Assembly: GCA_040771825.1 (NCBI GenBank)
Contig: JAXGZG010000004.1
Location: forward strand, 1 to 64,000
Length of the DNA: 64,000 bases
Direction of reading: 5' to 3'
Source of the DNA: JAXGZG01 sp040771825
Lineage (GTDB): Bacteria; Bacillota; Sulfobacillia; Fermentithermobacillales; Fermentithermobacillaceae
The notes under the pieces were generated by a model that was given only the letters and a program-made list of their open reading frames with translations, did not search any database and was not told the DNA's origin. The stretch's first letter is position 1. Each line of letters begins with the position of its first letter. The translations under genes were made by a program, and so were the position numbers. Shown here one piece after another: positions 16,623-25,746 of the stretch.

Positions 16623-17183
16623 GTGTCTAGGGCTCGCACAATCACTCTTACTGCTCTCATGAGCGCCCTGTCCGTAGTGCTCACAAGGTTTGCGTCGCTG
16701 CGCATAGCCGTAGCGGGAGTCGAAGGAATACGCCTTGGCTTGGGTTCTCTTCCTAACATTCTGGCCGGCATGATTGTAGGGCCCATCTACGGTTTCATCT
16801 CAGGAGCGTTCGCCGATGTCGTTGGCTTCTTCCTGAGCCCCTTGGGCGGCGGGTATATGCCCCATTTCACCTTGACTGCAGCATTGGCAGGCGCCATCCC
16901 CAGCCTTGTTTACCGCTGGCTATCCCGCGGCTCATGGGAGAAGGGCGCGGATGTCTCCTGGGTCAAAACTCTGCTGTCTGTGGCTTCGGGGGCGGCCTTG
17001 GTATCCGTGGGACTGACGCCGTATTTCCTTCACGCGCTATTCGGCATGCCATACAAGGTACTCATGCCTCCAAGGCTAATGGTTGCTGCAATCGAAGTGC
17101 CGGTGTACGCCGTTCTCCTTCGCGCGGTTATGGCCAGGGTAAGGCTCACTGGCAGTTACCCGCGGAAGACACCTCGTCCATAG
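16623..17183 (+). CDS. folT: ECF transporter S component, folate type (FolT-like)
   Basis: 186 residues starting at GTG 16623, nine bases after AAAGGAGG; an ATG at 16563 would put the ribosome site inside the frame. Five to six membrane helices. The stretch LGSLPNILAGMIVGPIYG, GAFADVVGFFL and FTLTAALAGAIPSLVYRW matches the FolT branch of ECF substrate-binding subunits. The protein binds folate and joins a shared energising module (EcfA, EcfA', EcfT) encoded elsewhere. It converges with polC, whose stop lies 11 bases away. The FolT call is by motif resemblance; another vitamin is possible. Confidence 0.78.
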   Translation: MSRARTITLTALMSALSVVLTRFASLRIAVAGVEGIRLGLGSLPNILAGMIVGPIYGFISGAFADVVGFFLSPLGGGYMPHFTLTAALAGAIPSLVYRWLSRGSWEKGADVSWVKTLLSVASGAALVSVGLTPYFLHALFGMPYKVLMPPRLMVAAIEVPVYAVLLRAVMARVRLTGSYPRKTPRP

Positions 17184-17194
17184 AGGCATCGTCA

Positions 17195-20100
17195 CTAGAA
17201 GAGCGTCAGGCGGTCGTCTTCAGGAATGCCGTCAAAGACGCCGAATTCCCGCAGTGTCTCCAGGACCTTCTTCCCAATCCTAGTCCTCTGACGGAAATCC
17301 TCAATAGATGTAAAATCGCTCTCGTTGCGCGCATTGATGATGGAAGCCCCCGCAGCACCTCCAAGGCCCGGAATTGACGTGAATGGCGGGATCAGAGACA
17401 TTCCGTCAGGGACGTACCTTGCCGCCAAAGACCTTCTGAGAGAAGGCTTCCCGAAACGTATACCGCGTTTCTTCATCTCCAGCGCTACTTCGAGAACCGA
17501 AGCCACATCCTGATCCTTGCTCTTGGCACCGGGAGCGGAACTCACGCGCTCGATGAACTCCATCCACTGATCTTCAGTCTGGTTCATTAGAGTAGCGCTA
17601 AAAGACGATCCGTGAAAAGAAAAGTACGCCGCGGCGAAAGCCACAGGGTAGTGAACCTTGAAATAGGCGATGCGGAACGCAGTCGTCACGTAGGCGGCGG
17701 CATGAGCTTTGGGGAACAGATAAGTGATTTTCATGCATGATCCAATGTACCAGTCGGGAACGTTGACCGCCTTCATGACATCGATGTCCTCTTGGGACAA
17801 GGGGTTCCCCTTTCTAACCTTCTCTGCAATGGCAAACGAGTGAGCCGGTTCTACGCCTAGTTTCATGAGATGCAAGAAAATATCCTCGCGGCTAGATATG
17901 ACCTCCTGAAGAGTAGCGACACCGTTCCCAATGAGATCTCGGGCGTTGTTGGCCCACACGTTGGTACCGTGGGAAAGGCCCGATATTCGAACCAGGTCCG
18001 CAAAACACCTAGGTTTCGTTTCGGCCAGCATGTTCCTGACGAATCTCGTGCCGAACTCGGGGATCCCCAGCGCGTCCCCGGGGTTGTCTCCAGAGAAAAG
18101 CAGAAGCGTGTCGGGATCATCCATAGGGACCTTCGTGGGATCGACACCCGTCAGCTCGTGAAGCATCTTCAGGACCGTGGGATCGTCGTGACCTAAGATA
18201 TCTACCTTGACCAGCCTTCCCGCCAGCGAATGGTAGTCAAAATGGGTGGTCATGGCCCCGGCTGCCCGGTCGTCAGCTGGGTACTGAATCGGCGTGAAAT
18301 CCAGAACGTCCATACCTTCGGGGATAACCATAACGCCTCCCGGATGCTGGCCTGTGGTGCGCTTCACTCCCTCTATACCCGCAGAGAGGCTGGTTTCCCG
18401 GGCTCGCCGGAGGGTCTTGCCCCGGTCTTCGGCGTAACGCTTAACGAAACCAAAAGCAGTCTTCCGAGCGATGGTACCGATAGTGCCGGCTCTGTACACG
18501 TTCTCCTTGCCCAATAGGTCTTCGGCGAACTTGAACATTGCACCCTGCTCTTCACCGGAGAAGTTGAGGTCGATGTCGGGAACCTTCTCGCCTTTGAACC
18601 CCATGAACGTTTCAAAAGGTATGTCTTGTCCGTCGCGATGAAGGGGTGTTCCGCACTGGGGACAGTCTTTCCTGGGAAGGTCAAAGCCGCTGCCGCAGGA
18701 TGCCCCCAGTGAGAAGTCGCTGTATTTGCATATGGGGCACACGTAATGCGGCGTAAGAGGGTTAACTTCGGTGATGCCTGTACAGGTGGCAACCAGAGAA
18801 GAACCAACCGAGCCCCTAGAGCCCACCAGATACCCGTCCTCGTTTGACTTTTGCACCATGCGGATGGCGATAACGTAGAGAGACGAGAATCCATTGCCGA
18901 CTATGGCACTGAGCTCTCGCTGCAGCCTAGATTCAACGATTTCGGGAAGATCGCGGCCGTAGATCTGCTGAGCGCCCTCCAGGGCCAAGTCCCTGAGGAT
19001 GGTGTCGGCATCCCTTAAGGATGGGAAATACGACCCATCGGGGACCGGCAACAGCTCGTCCACCATGTTGGCGATGTGATTGGGATTCTCCACCACAACC
19101 TCTTTGGCGGCCTCAGGGCCTAAATAGGACGTGGCTTCCTCAAGAAGCTCGCCCGTAGTCCGGAAGTAAACCGATGCCGTCTTCTCGCCGTCGGCCATGC
19201 CCTTGCCGGCCAACAGCACAGTCCTGTAGATCTCGTCGTCGGGATCCAAATAATGAACGTCGCAGGTCATGACGCAGGGCCGTCCCACGTCTAGGCTCAG
19301 TTGGTAGATACTTCGGTTAAGGGCGGCTAAAGCCGACTTGTCTGGCAAAGCTCCATTGTCCACCAAAAACGCGTTGTTATCCAGCGGCTGAATTTCCAGG
19401 TAGTCGTAGAAAGACGCTATCCGGCGTATCTCTTCATGGTCCCGTCCCGCAAGAATGCCGCGGATAAGTTCACCTGCCTCACAGGCTGACCCTAGAAGGA
19501 GGCCTTCTCGTTTTGCCTCTAGAAGGCTCCGAGGAATCCTTGGTGTCCGGTAGAAATGATGGAGATGCGATTCTGTGATTATATCGTAAAGGTGTCTGAG
19601 CCCGACTTTGTTCTTGGCCAAGATGACGATATGGTATGATTGCCCTTTGGCGTCATGGTCTTCAACTAGGTAGCCCTCGACGCCATAGATGATCTTGATC
19701 CCGTATTTCTTGCCAATACCCGCAGCCTCAGGGAACGCTTGCACAACTCCGTGATCAGTCACCGCTATGGCGGCGTGCCCCCAGTCCTTAGCTCTCTTTA
19801 CGGCCCGGTCTATGTCCAACACCGAGTCCATAGGGCTCATTTTGGTGTGTAAGTGCAGCTCTACCCTCTTCTCCGAGGATGTGTCCTGGCGAACCCCCAT
19901 TTCGGCCAAGATCAGGTCGTTTTGATTTGTGACAACTATCACCGGGTCTCCGTCAAACCTGTCCACATCCGCCCGGCCTCTGGCCAAGATGTACGAACCC
20001 GAAGCAATATCGCTTCTTTCGGCTTCTTGGAAGGGTAGCCTAACCTTGATGGAATCGGTGGAGTCTGTGACCACAAAGGTCCCGTCGAACTTGCCTGCCG

Positions 20101-20575
20101 CATTCTGGCGCCAAATAACCTCTGCTACCAGGCCTGCCACCGTGATCCGTCTTCTTTCGCCCCCTGTTATCTCTGCCATGGGCCGGACATCGATTTTGGA
20201 GGGAGGAGTTTTGGGAGCCCTTGATCTGCCGTTCCTTTTAGGGAATTCTTCGCCATTTCTTTGGGCAGCAGGAGGTTTGAAGGTGTCTTTGAGGTCCGGG
20301 ACGACCCAACGCACTTGTTCTAAGCCCGGCACTCTTTTCCTGATCTCCTGCCGGGCAGCGGCCAATAGGACCTGAAAGACGTCTTCTTCGTGGGATTTGG
20401 CCGCTCTTGCCCACTCTCTTCTATCCCGGATCTCCAAACAGACTGTCCAGAGAGCCAGATCCTCGTCAACTTCTATGGCGGCTATGAGAAGATGGGAAAG
20501 GAGTTGGTTTCCAGGAGCGTCAGGCAGATCCACTATGTCGCACACTCGCAGCACCGAAGAAGGTTCGATTCTCAC
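17195..20575 (-). CDS. polC: DNA polymerase III alpha subunit, PolC type, lacking exonuclease domain
   Basis: About 1126 residues against roughly 1430 for typical PolC. Order: N-terminal domain, OB fold (about 145-220), PHP domain from VELHLHTKMSPMDS with AVTDHG, zinc-binding region with CPIC and CPQC pairs, palm with VPDIDLNFSGE carrying catalytic aspartates, fingers with RKTAFGFVKRYAEDRG and TTGQHPGGVMVIP, then the C-terminal duplex-binding region. In standard PolC the DEDD 3'-5' exonuclease is inserted in the PHP domain right after the YGVEAYLV segment; here YGVEGYLVED (about 298-307) runs directly into SYHIVILAKN, the second PHP part. The start is uncertain: GTG 20575 lies one base past the ispG stop, while in-frame codons up to 20629 would overlap ispG. 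Confidence 0.93.
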   Translation of the reverse strand: MRIEPSSVLRVCDIVDLPDAPGNQLLSHLLIAAIEVDEDLALWTVCLEIRDRREWARAAKSHEEDVFQVLLAAARQEIRKRVPGLEQVRWVVPDLKDTFKPPAAQRNGEEFPKRNGRSRAPKTPPSKIDVRPMAEITGGERRRITVAGLVAEVIWRQNAAGKFDGTFVVTDSTDSIKVRLPFQEAERSDIASGSYILARGRADVDRFDGDPVIVVTNQNDLILAEMGVRQDTSSEKRVELHLHTKMSPMDSVLDIDRAVKRAKDWGHAAIAVTDHGVVQAFPEAAGIGKKYGIKIIYGVEGYLVEDHDAKGQSYHIVILAKNKVGLRHLYDIITESHLHHFYRTPRIPRSLLEAKREGLLLGSACEAGELIRGILAGRDHEEIRRIASFYDYLEIQPLDNNAFLVDNGALPDKSALAALNRSIYQLSLDVGRPCVMTCDVHYLDPDDEIYRTVLLAGKGMADGEKTASVYFRTTGELLEEATSYLGPEAAKEVVVENPNHIANMVDELLPVPDGSYFPSLRDADTILRDLALEGAQQIYGRDLPEIVESRLQRELSAIVGNGFSSLYVIAIRMVQKSNEDGYLVGSRGSVGSSLVATCTGITEVNPLTPHYVCPICKYSDFSLGASCGSGFDLPRKDCPQCGTPLHRDGQDIPFETFMGFKGEKVPDIDLNFSGEEQGAMFKFAEDLLGKENVYRAGTIGTIARKTAFGFVKRYAEDRGKTLRRARETSLSAGIEGVKRTTGQHPGGVMVIPEGMDVLDFTPIQYPADDRAAGAMTTHFDYHSLAGRLVKVDILGHDDPTVLKMLHELTGVDPTKVPMDDPDTLLLFSGDNPGDALGIPEFGTRFVRNMLAETKPRCFADLVRISGLSHGTNVWANNARDLIGNGVATLQEVISSREDIFLHLMKLGVEPAHSFAIAEKVRKGNPLSQEDIDVMKAVNVPDWYIGSCMKITYLFPKAHAAAYVTTAFRIAYFKVHYPVAFAAAYFSFHGSSFSATLMNQTEDQWMEFIERVSSAPGAKSKDQDVASVLEVALEMKKRGIRFGKPSLRRSLAARYVPDGMSLIPPFTSIPGLGGAAGASIINARNESDFTSIEDFRQRTRIGKKVLETLREFGVFDGIPEDDRLTLF

Positions 20576-20576
20576 G

Positions 20577-21677
20577 CTAGCCACACCAATGACCCCCACG
20601 GCGCCTGACTTCCTCTTTGGCAAGGGCAAGTAGAGCGTCTACCATTTGGCTTTCGGGCACGGTCCCCAAGACCTTTCCGTGTGAGAACAGCACTCCGCCT
20701 TCCCTGCCGCACGCCAGTCCCACATCGGCTTCTCTGGCTTCCCCGGGACCGTTGACAGGGCAACCCATGACTGCCACCCTAAGAGGCATGCGGATGCCCG
20801 AAAGTTTGGCCGCAACTTCGTTGGCGACCTTGACCAGATCAACTTGAGTGCGTCCGCAAGTGGGGCACGATACGATGTCTGGGCCAAACCTGCCCTCTCC
20901 CATAGCCTGCAGGATGCCCCTGGCCACCTTGACCTCTTCTACCGGCGAACCGGTCAAAGATACTCTAACGGTGTCGCCAAGGCCTAAACTCAAGAGAGAA
21001 CCGATCCCCGCCGAAGACTTGATAATGCCGGAAAGTCCCGGGCCAGATTCGGTGATTCCTATGTGAAATGGCCAGAAGGTGTGCCGCGCCAGAAGTGAGT
21101 AAGCCTTGATGGTGTTCTGGACGTCTGAAGATTTTATCGACACTACAATCCCGTCAATGCCGTTGGTCTCCAGAAAGTCCAGGCTACGCCTGGCGCTTTC
21201 CACCAGCGCTTCCGGGGTTGGGCCGCCGAAACGGTCAAGGATATCTCTTTCCAAAGACCCTCCGTTGACCCCGACCCTAAGGGAAGCCCCTTTATCTTTG
21301 GCCAACCGCGCGATCTCGAGGAGATTCTCCTGACCCCCGATGTTGCCGGGGTTCACCCTAACCTTGTCGGCCCCATTCTGGAGGGCCAAAATGGCCAGTC
21401 TGTGGTCGAAATGAATGTCAGCCACAATGGGACAGGGTACGCTTTTCTTGACATAGCCTAAAGCCGTAGCCGCCTCTTTGTCGGGCACAGCTATTCTTAC
21501 TATGTCGGCACCGGCCGCCACGCACTCTTCTATCTGCCTCACTGTGGACTGGACATCCCGTGTATCAGTGTTGGTCATTGTTTGCACCGAAATGGGGCTG
21601 TGACCGCCTATGGTCACGCCGCCGCAGTGCACTGGCTTGGTCTTGCGCCTCCTAAGAATGATGTCTGCGGTATCCAT
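20577..21677 (-). CDS. ispG: 4-hydroxy-3-methylbut-2-enyl diphosphate synthase
   Basis: 366-residue IspG (GcpE), the penultimate enzyme of the MEP isoprenoid pathway. It reduces methylerythritol cyclodiphosphate to HMBPP using a [4Fe-4S] cluster. TIM-barrel motifs SVQTMTNTDTRD and RVNPGNIGG are present. Cluster ligands are visible in SCPTCGRTQVDL and VMGCPVNGPGEARE, the latter also supplying the conserved Glu. GAGGAGAG stands before the ATG. It sits in the rpsB-polC operon three genes after dxr, so two MEP steps are co-transcribed. Length and motifs match the short bacterial form. Confidence 0.96.
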   Translation of the reverse strand: MDTADIILRRRKTKPVHCGGVTIGGHSPISVQTMTNTDTRDVQSTVRQIEECVAAGADIVRIAVPDKEAATALGYVKKSVPCPIVADIHFDHRLAILALQNGADKVRVNPGNIGGQENLLEIARLAKDKGASLRVGVNGGSLERDILDRFGGPTPEALVESARRSLDFLETNGIDGIVVSIKSSDVQNTIKAYSLLARHTFWPFHIGITESGPGLSGIIKSSAGIGSLLSLGLGDTVRVSLTGSPVEEVKVARGILQAMGEGRFGPDIVSCPTCGRTQVDLVKVANEVAAKLSGIRMPLRVAVMGCPVNGPGEAREADVGLACGREGGVLFSHGKVLGTVPESQMVDALLALAKEEVRRRGGHWCG

Positions 21678-21700
21678 TGCTGCATACTCTCCTCGCGACT

Positions 21701-22729
21701 CTATCGAACCAAACGGATTATATCCTTGTACGTGACGAAGACGAATAATGCCATGAGAATGAAGAACCCCAAGAAGTGAACGAAACTCTCTTTCTCAGGG
21801 GCAATCGGCTTGCCTCTTACGGCTTCTACCGCACAAAACACTAACCTGCTGCCATCAAGCGCGGGAAAAGGCATGAGATTAAAGAGAGCCAAGTTGGCCG
21901 AGAAGATGCCCGTGATGTACAAGAGCTGACCCAGGCCAAGCCGGGCCGCTTCCCCCAAGAGCTGGGTTATCCCAATAGGGCCCGTAACGTCCGGGGGAAC
22001 GCTCCCCACTATCATGCCGAAAATGCCTTTGATCCACGCGACGCTAACAGCAAACGTCTCTTTTACGCCCTCAGCCAAACCTTTGAGGGCCCCCGTTCTG
22101 AGAATAACCGCAGATGGACGTACCCCGATGACCCCTACGCCATTGACTTGAATCGGCACCATTTGGAAATCTAGGGTCGACCCGCTTCGCTCGACTCCTA
22201 CGCTGATAGGTACCCCGCTCTTCGCTTGTATTCGGAGGACCATATCCTCCCAGGTAGGTGTAGATTGACCGTCGACAGAAAGCACCTTGTCACCGGGATG
22301 AAGTCCGGCTGCCTCTGCAGGGTATCCAGGCATGACCTCGGCGATAGTGGTGGTCGCTTGACCGATTCCGACTAGCGAGAACACGGCGAAAAACGAAATG
22401 GCCGCCACAAGCAGATTGAGGAACGGGCCCCCCATGACCACAAAGGCTCTCCGGCCAGGCGATTGGGCGCTTAACATCTTTTCAGGAGGGACGGTTTCGT
22501 CCTCTTCTTTGTCGGGTCCTTCTTCTCCGGCAAACCGGTTGAAGCCTCCCACGGGGATGAGTCTCAAAGAGAACAAGGTCCCGTTGATTCTCTTTGAAAA
22601 AATCACTGGGCCAAACCCGACTCCGAACTCGTGTATGTGAACTCCCACTAATCTGGCGGCGATGAAATGCCCCAGTTCATGAAAAGTCACAAGTACCCCC
22701 AATACCACTAAGGCCAAGAATAGGTGCAA
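21701..22729 (-). CDS. rseP: Site-2 intramembrane metalloprotease (RseP/RasP)
   Basis: 342 residues with four membrane helices and one PDZ domain (about 115-200). The zinc site HELGH is in helix 1 (about residues 16-20), and the third ligand is the Asp in NLMPFPALDGSRLV. The TTG at 22729 is used: it begins right before the hydrophobic helix, with AAGGAG embedded in the end of dxr and a 4-base gap after the dxr stop. The enzyme cleaves membrane-embedded anti-sigma factors, signal peptide remnants and, in relatives, cell-division or pheromone precursors. The single PDZ domain is the Gram-positive form. Confidence 0.95.
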   Translation of the reverse strand: MHLFLALVVLGVLVTFHELGHFIAARLVGVHIHEFGVGFGPVIFSKRINGTLFSLRLIPVGGFNRFAGEEGPDKEEDETVPPEKMLSAQSPGRRAFVVMGGPFLNLLVAAISFFAVFSLVGIGQATTTIAEVMPGYPAEAAGLHPGDKVLSVDGQSTPTWEDMVLRIQAKSGVPISVGVERSGSTLDFQMVPIQVNGVGVIGVRPSAVILRTGALKGLAEGVKETFAVSVAWIKGIFGMIVGSVPPDVTGPIGITQLLGEAARLGLGQLLYITGIFSANLALFNLMPFPALDGSRLVFCAVEAVRGKPIAPEKESFVHFLGFFILMALFVFVTYKDIIRLVR

Positions 22730-22732
22730 ATG

Positions 22733-23896
22733 TCATCGTCTCCTTAACTCTAAGAGTTCCCCAACCCTCACAGAAGCCCAGTTGCGCTCGGCCTCCAAAG
22801 TCTCTATGTCCCTGACGGCTTTGGGGCGATAGTCGTCTAGGAGTTCCGCCAAAACGCCGTGCATATCGAGAAATCCTATGCGGCCCGCAAGGTACTCGGC
22901 CACGATAATCTCATCTGCCCAGGACAAAACGCAAGGCGCCGTCCCGCCCATTCTCCCGGCCCGATAGCCAAGGGTCAGGGAAGGGAATCTCTCGAGATCA
23001 GGCTCGTGGAAATTCAAGGTCCCCGTATACGGCCACAAAGACTTGACAGGACTAAAGCCGCGCTGTGGGTACGTCAGGCCGTAAGATATGGCCAGCCTCA
23101 TGTCGGGGCGGGCGGCGTGGGCTTTGGTAGACCCGTCTTTGAAAGTGACCATGGAATGCACTATGCTCTCCCGGTGTACAACCACCCGGATGCTGTCGTA
23201 ATCCACTCCAAACAAGTAATGGGCTTCCATGACTTCCAATGCTTTATTGAAAAGAGTGGCTGAGTCCACAGTCACTTTCTTGCCCATGCGCCACGTGGGG
23301 TGGCGCAGCACATCTTCGGGTTTGACATCCCTCATGTCTTCTAGGGCCCAATCCCTCAAGGCTCCGCCTGAAGCCGTAAGCACAAGTTCTTGGACCTCCC
23401 GGGGGTCTTCGCCGGAAAGGCACTGAAATATGGCCGAGTGCTCCGAGTCAACGGGTATGAACTTATCTCGGTTACTCCTTATGTATGGCGCCAGCAGGTC
23501 TCCAGCAGAGACTAGGGCTTCCTTACCGGCCAGGGCAACCTGCTTTCCTTTTTCTAAAGAAGCCATAAGAGGGCGCAGGCCATGGAAACCCGGCACAGCG
23601 TGAAGCGTTACGTCGACGTCGGGAAGGCTTGCGGCCCTTTCCAATCCTGCCGGCCCACACACGACCTCGAGATCCTCAAGCCCCCACCGCGACTTGGCCC
23701 TTTCGGCCAAAGAAGCGGCCTCCTTGTCCTGTAATGCCAAAAACCTGGCTCCGAAATCTTTGGCCTGCTGAAGCGCCAACTCCCATCTCGAGCCAGCTGC
23801 CAAAGCCAAGACTCCGAGGTCAGGATTGGCGCGTATGACCTCCAAAGCCTGGGTGCCTATGGACCCGGTGGATCCCAATACTGCCACAGTCTTCAG
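22733..23896 (-). CDS. dxr: 1-deoxy-D-xylulose 5-phosphate reductoisomerase
   Basis: 387 residues. It converts DXP to methylerythritol 4-phosphate with NADPH, the committed step of the MEP pathway. N-terminal AVLGSTGSIGTQALEV binds NADPH; PVDSEHSAIFQCL carries the metal-binding Asp and Glu; SGGALRDW and HPTWRMGKKVTVDSATLFNK line the substrate pocket. The best start is CTG 23896, which gives the family-typical LKTVAVLGSTG, overlaps the upstream stop as CTGA, and follows GAAGGTGG. The first standard codon would be GTG 23887, deleting three residues. The upstream frame to 23938 belongs to the overlapping gene. Confidence 0.95.
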   Translation of the reverse strand: MKTVAVLGSTGSIGTQALEVIRANPDLGVLALAAGSRWELALQQAKDFGARFLALQDKEAASLAERAKSRWGLEDLEVVCGPAGLERAASLPDVDVTLHAVPGFHGLRPLMASLEKGKQVALAGKEALVSAGDLLAPYIRSNRDKFIPVDSEHSAIFQCLSGEDPREVQELVLTASGGALRDWALEDMRDVKPEDVLRHPTWRMGKKVTVDSATLFNKALEVMEAHYLFGVDYDSIRVVVHRESIVHSMVTFKDGSTKAHAARPDMRLAISYGLTYPQRGFSPVKSLWPYTGTLNFHEPDLERFPSLTLGYRAGRMGGTAPCVLSWADEIIVAEYLAGRIGFLDMHGVLAELLDDYRPKAVRDIETLEAERNWASVRVGELLELRRR

Positions 23897-24930
23897 GTGA
23901 CTGCACCACCTTCGTGGGGGATGACGTTTGACGCCCAAAGGCCCTTGATGAGGATGGCTGTTAGGGGGCCGTAAACCAGCCCGGCCGCGCCGAACATTCG
24001 GAAACCCACGTAGACTGACATTAGTGCCACCAGGGGATGGAGGCCCATCTCCCTTCCCACTAGATGAGTCTGGGCCACTTGCCGCAGGAGAGATACCGAC
24101 CCGTAAAGCACCAGAAGGCTGACTCCTGTGCCGATGCTACCCCAGGCCAGCTGGTATGCTATCCAAGGCAAGTATATGAGACCGGGCCCAACTAGGGGCA
24201 AGGTATCCAGAAGCGCCAAAAGCAGGCCCAAAGCCACAGCGTAGCGGGAACCTATGAAAGTAAGGGCGATTACGTTCAGAATCATGGTCAAGGTTATGAG
24301 AAGAGCCTGAGCCCTGACAAAACCCGCAACCCCTCCCAAGATGTCTATCTCCACGTTCTTGAGGCTTGCAAAGGCCCCCGGAGGCACCGCCACACGAGCG
24401 AAACCGCTAATGCTGGACCTGTCTCTTAGGATGAAGTAGGTGGATAGAAACGTGAACACCACAGTGATGAGGAACGAAGGGACACTCTTTACGAATAGCC
24501 CTGCACCTGATACCAAAGCTGTCAAAAGGCTGTAGAGGCGGTTCCATTGCTCCTGCAAAGACCTAGCTAGAGGCTCAGGCAATTGATCTGAGATATCCCC
24601 TGCGACCCTCAGGGCTTCTGCGATGACCCGGTCAAATTCGACCCTGTACTCGGGAAGCTTACGATACAAGTCCGAAATCTCCGCAGCTATTCTGGTAACC
24701 GCCCAGGTGACAACAGACACCAGCACAAGAACCAAAAGGAAGACGGCGGCCAAAGACGCCTTGCTTCTTCTGATACCGGTTCGGCGGGTGATGCCCGCAA
24801 CAACGGGCTCTAGCATAAAGGCCAGGAATATCCCCAAAACAAACGGGAGCACATAAGACATCACATATCTAAGGAACAAGTATATGGCCCCAAGAATGAA
24901 GGTTATGTATGCTGCTGTTTTGGTTGTCAA
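23893..24930 (-). CDS. AI-2E family membrane protein (YtvI-like)
   Basis: 345 residues with the AI-2E/PerM fold: paired N-terminal helices, a large amphipathic segment (about 65-150) including LPEYRVEFDRVIAEAL, and C-terminal helices with GLLLALLDTLPLVGPGLIYLPW, the family signature. A phrase GREMGLHPLVALMSVYVGFRMFG follows. In Firmicutes such proteins include the sporulation membrane protein YtvI and putative Na+/H+ exchangers. Its location between cdsA and dxr is unusual for this operon. It overlaps the dxr start by 4 bases. Confidence 0.85.
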   Translation of the reverse strand: MTTKTAAYITFILGAIYLFLRYVMSYVLPFVLGIFLAFMLEPVVAGITRRTGIRRSKASLAAVFLLVLVLVSVVTWAVTRIAAEISDLYRKLPEYRVEFDRVIAEALRVAGDISDQLPEPLARSLQEQWNRLYSLLTALVSGAGLFVKSVPSFLITVVFTFLSTYFILRDRSSISGFARVAVPPGAFASLKNVEIDILGGVAGFVRAQALLITLTMILNVIALTFIGSRYAVALGLLLALLDTLPLVGPGLIYLPWIAYQLAWGSIGTGVSLLVLYGSVSLLRQVAQTHLVGREMGLHPLVALMSVYVGFRMFGAAGLVYGPLTAILIKGLWASNVIPHEGGAVT

Positions 24931-24948
24931 CGATGCACTCCCCTAGGT

Positions 24949-25746
24949 CTAGAGTCCCGAAACCGTTTGGTAGATCATACGCAAAAGGAGCATGCCGGCA
25001 CCGGTGAACAAAAGGCTATCGAACCTGTCCAGGATTCCCCCGTGCCCCGGAATAAGATTACCGGAGTCTTTCACCTTGCAGAACCTTTTGAGAAGCGACT
25101 CCACGAGATCTCCCATCTCGGCCAGGACCGACAGGAAAAGCCCGGCGGCTACGGCTAAAGAAAGAGGAAACTCCAAAACCCCTGCCAGAGCCCCAGACAC
25201 AATCGTGGCACAGATCATCCCACTTACGGCACCTTCAACAGATTTGGATGGGCTGACCTTTGGGAAAAGTTTGCGTCTACCCAAGGCCCTGCCGCCTAGG
25301 TATGCGCCCACATCTGTAGCCCAGGTCACAAACAGCGTAAGAAGAGCCCAGGCCCGCCCATTAGGGCCCGCTCGGAGCAATGCAATAGCCCCAAAGAGCC
25401 CGCCTACATACATCTCCCCTGCTAGGCCATAGAGAGCAACAACAGCGTTATTCCGCAGAAGTCCTGCAGCCAGCACAACTAGAGAACCTCCGGCCAAGAC
25501 TGGCACAAAGAAAGTCCCTTGACTTACGAACCCGGCCAGAGTGACAAGGCCTGAGACCACCACGTAGACCAACCCAACATCGATCCCCACCGAGGCGATG
25601 AGCCGCCTATACTCAATGGCGGCGATGAGTGCGGAAATACTCAGGATGGCAGCAAAGCAAAAGCCTCCATAGTAGAACGCGAGCCCAACAAGGGGGGCAA
25701 ACACAAGCGAAGACAAAAGCCTCTCCCTCAGCAACGCGCAAATCAC
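24949..25746 (-). CDS. cdsA: Phosphatidate cytidylyltransferase
   Basis: 265 residues, about eight membrane helices. It forms CDP-diacylglycerol from phosphatidate and CTP, the branch point of phospholipid synthesis. The C-terminal signature LLKRFCKVKDSGNLIPGHGG followed by ILDRFDSLLF is complete. FVTWATDVGAYLGGRALGRRKLFPKVSPSKS marks the metal and CTP site. The GTG at 25746 overlaps the uppS stop in a GTGA junction. It lies between uppS and the YtvI-like gene in the long operon. Confidence 0.95.
   Translation of the reverse strand: MICALLRERLLSSLVFAPLVGLAFYYGGFCFAAILSISALIAAIEYRRLIASVGIDVGLVYVVVSGLVTLAGFVSQGTFFVPVLAGGSLVVLAAGLLRNNAVVALYGLAGEMYVGGLFGAIALLRAGPNGRAWALLTLFVTWATDVGAYLGGRALGRRKLFPKVSPSKSVEGAVSGMICATIVSGALAGVLEFPLSLAVAAGLFLSVLAEMGDLVESLLKRFCKVKDSGNLIPGHGGILDRFDSLLFTGAGMLLLRMIYQTVSGL

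Noticed and set aside
17863..20633. Several open frames antisense to polC
   Set aside because: They have no ribosome sites, no homology, and mirror the codon pattern of a GC-rich gene.
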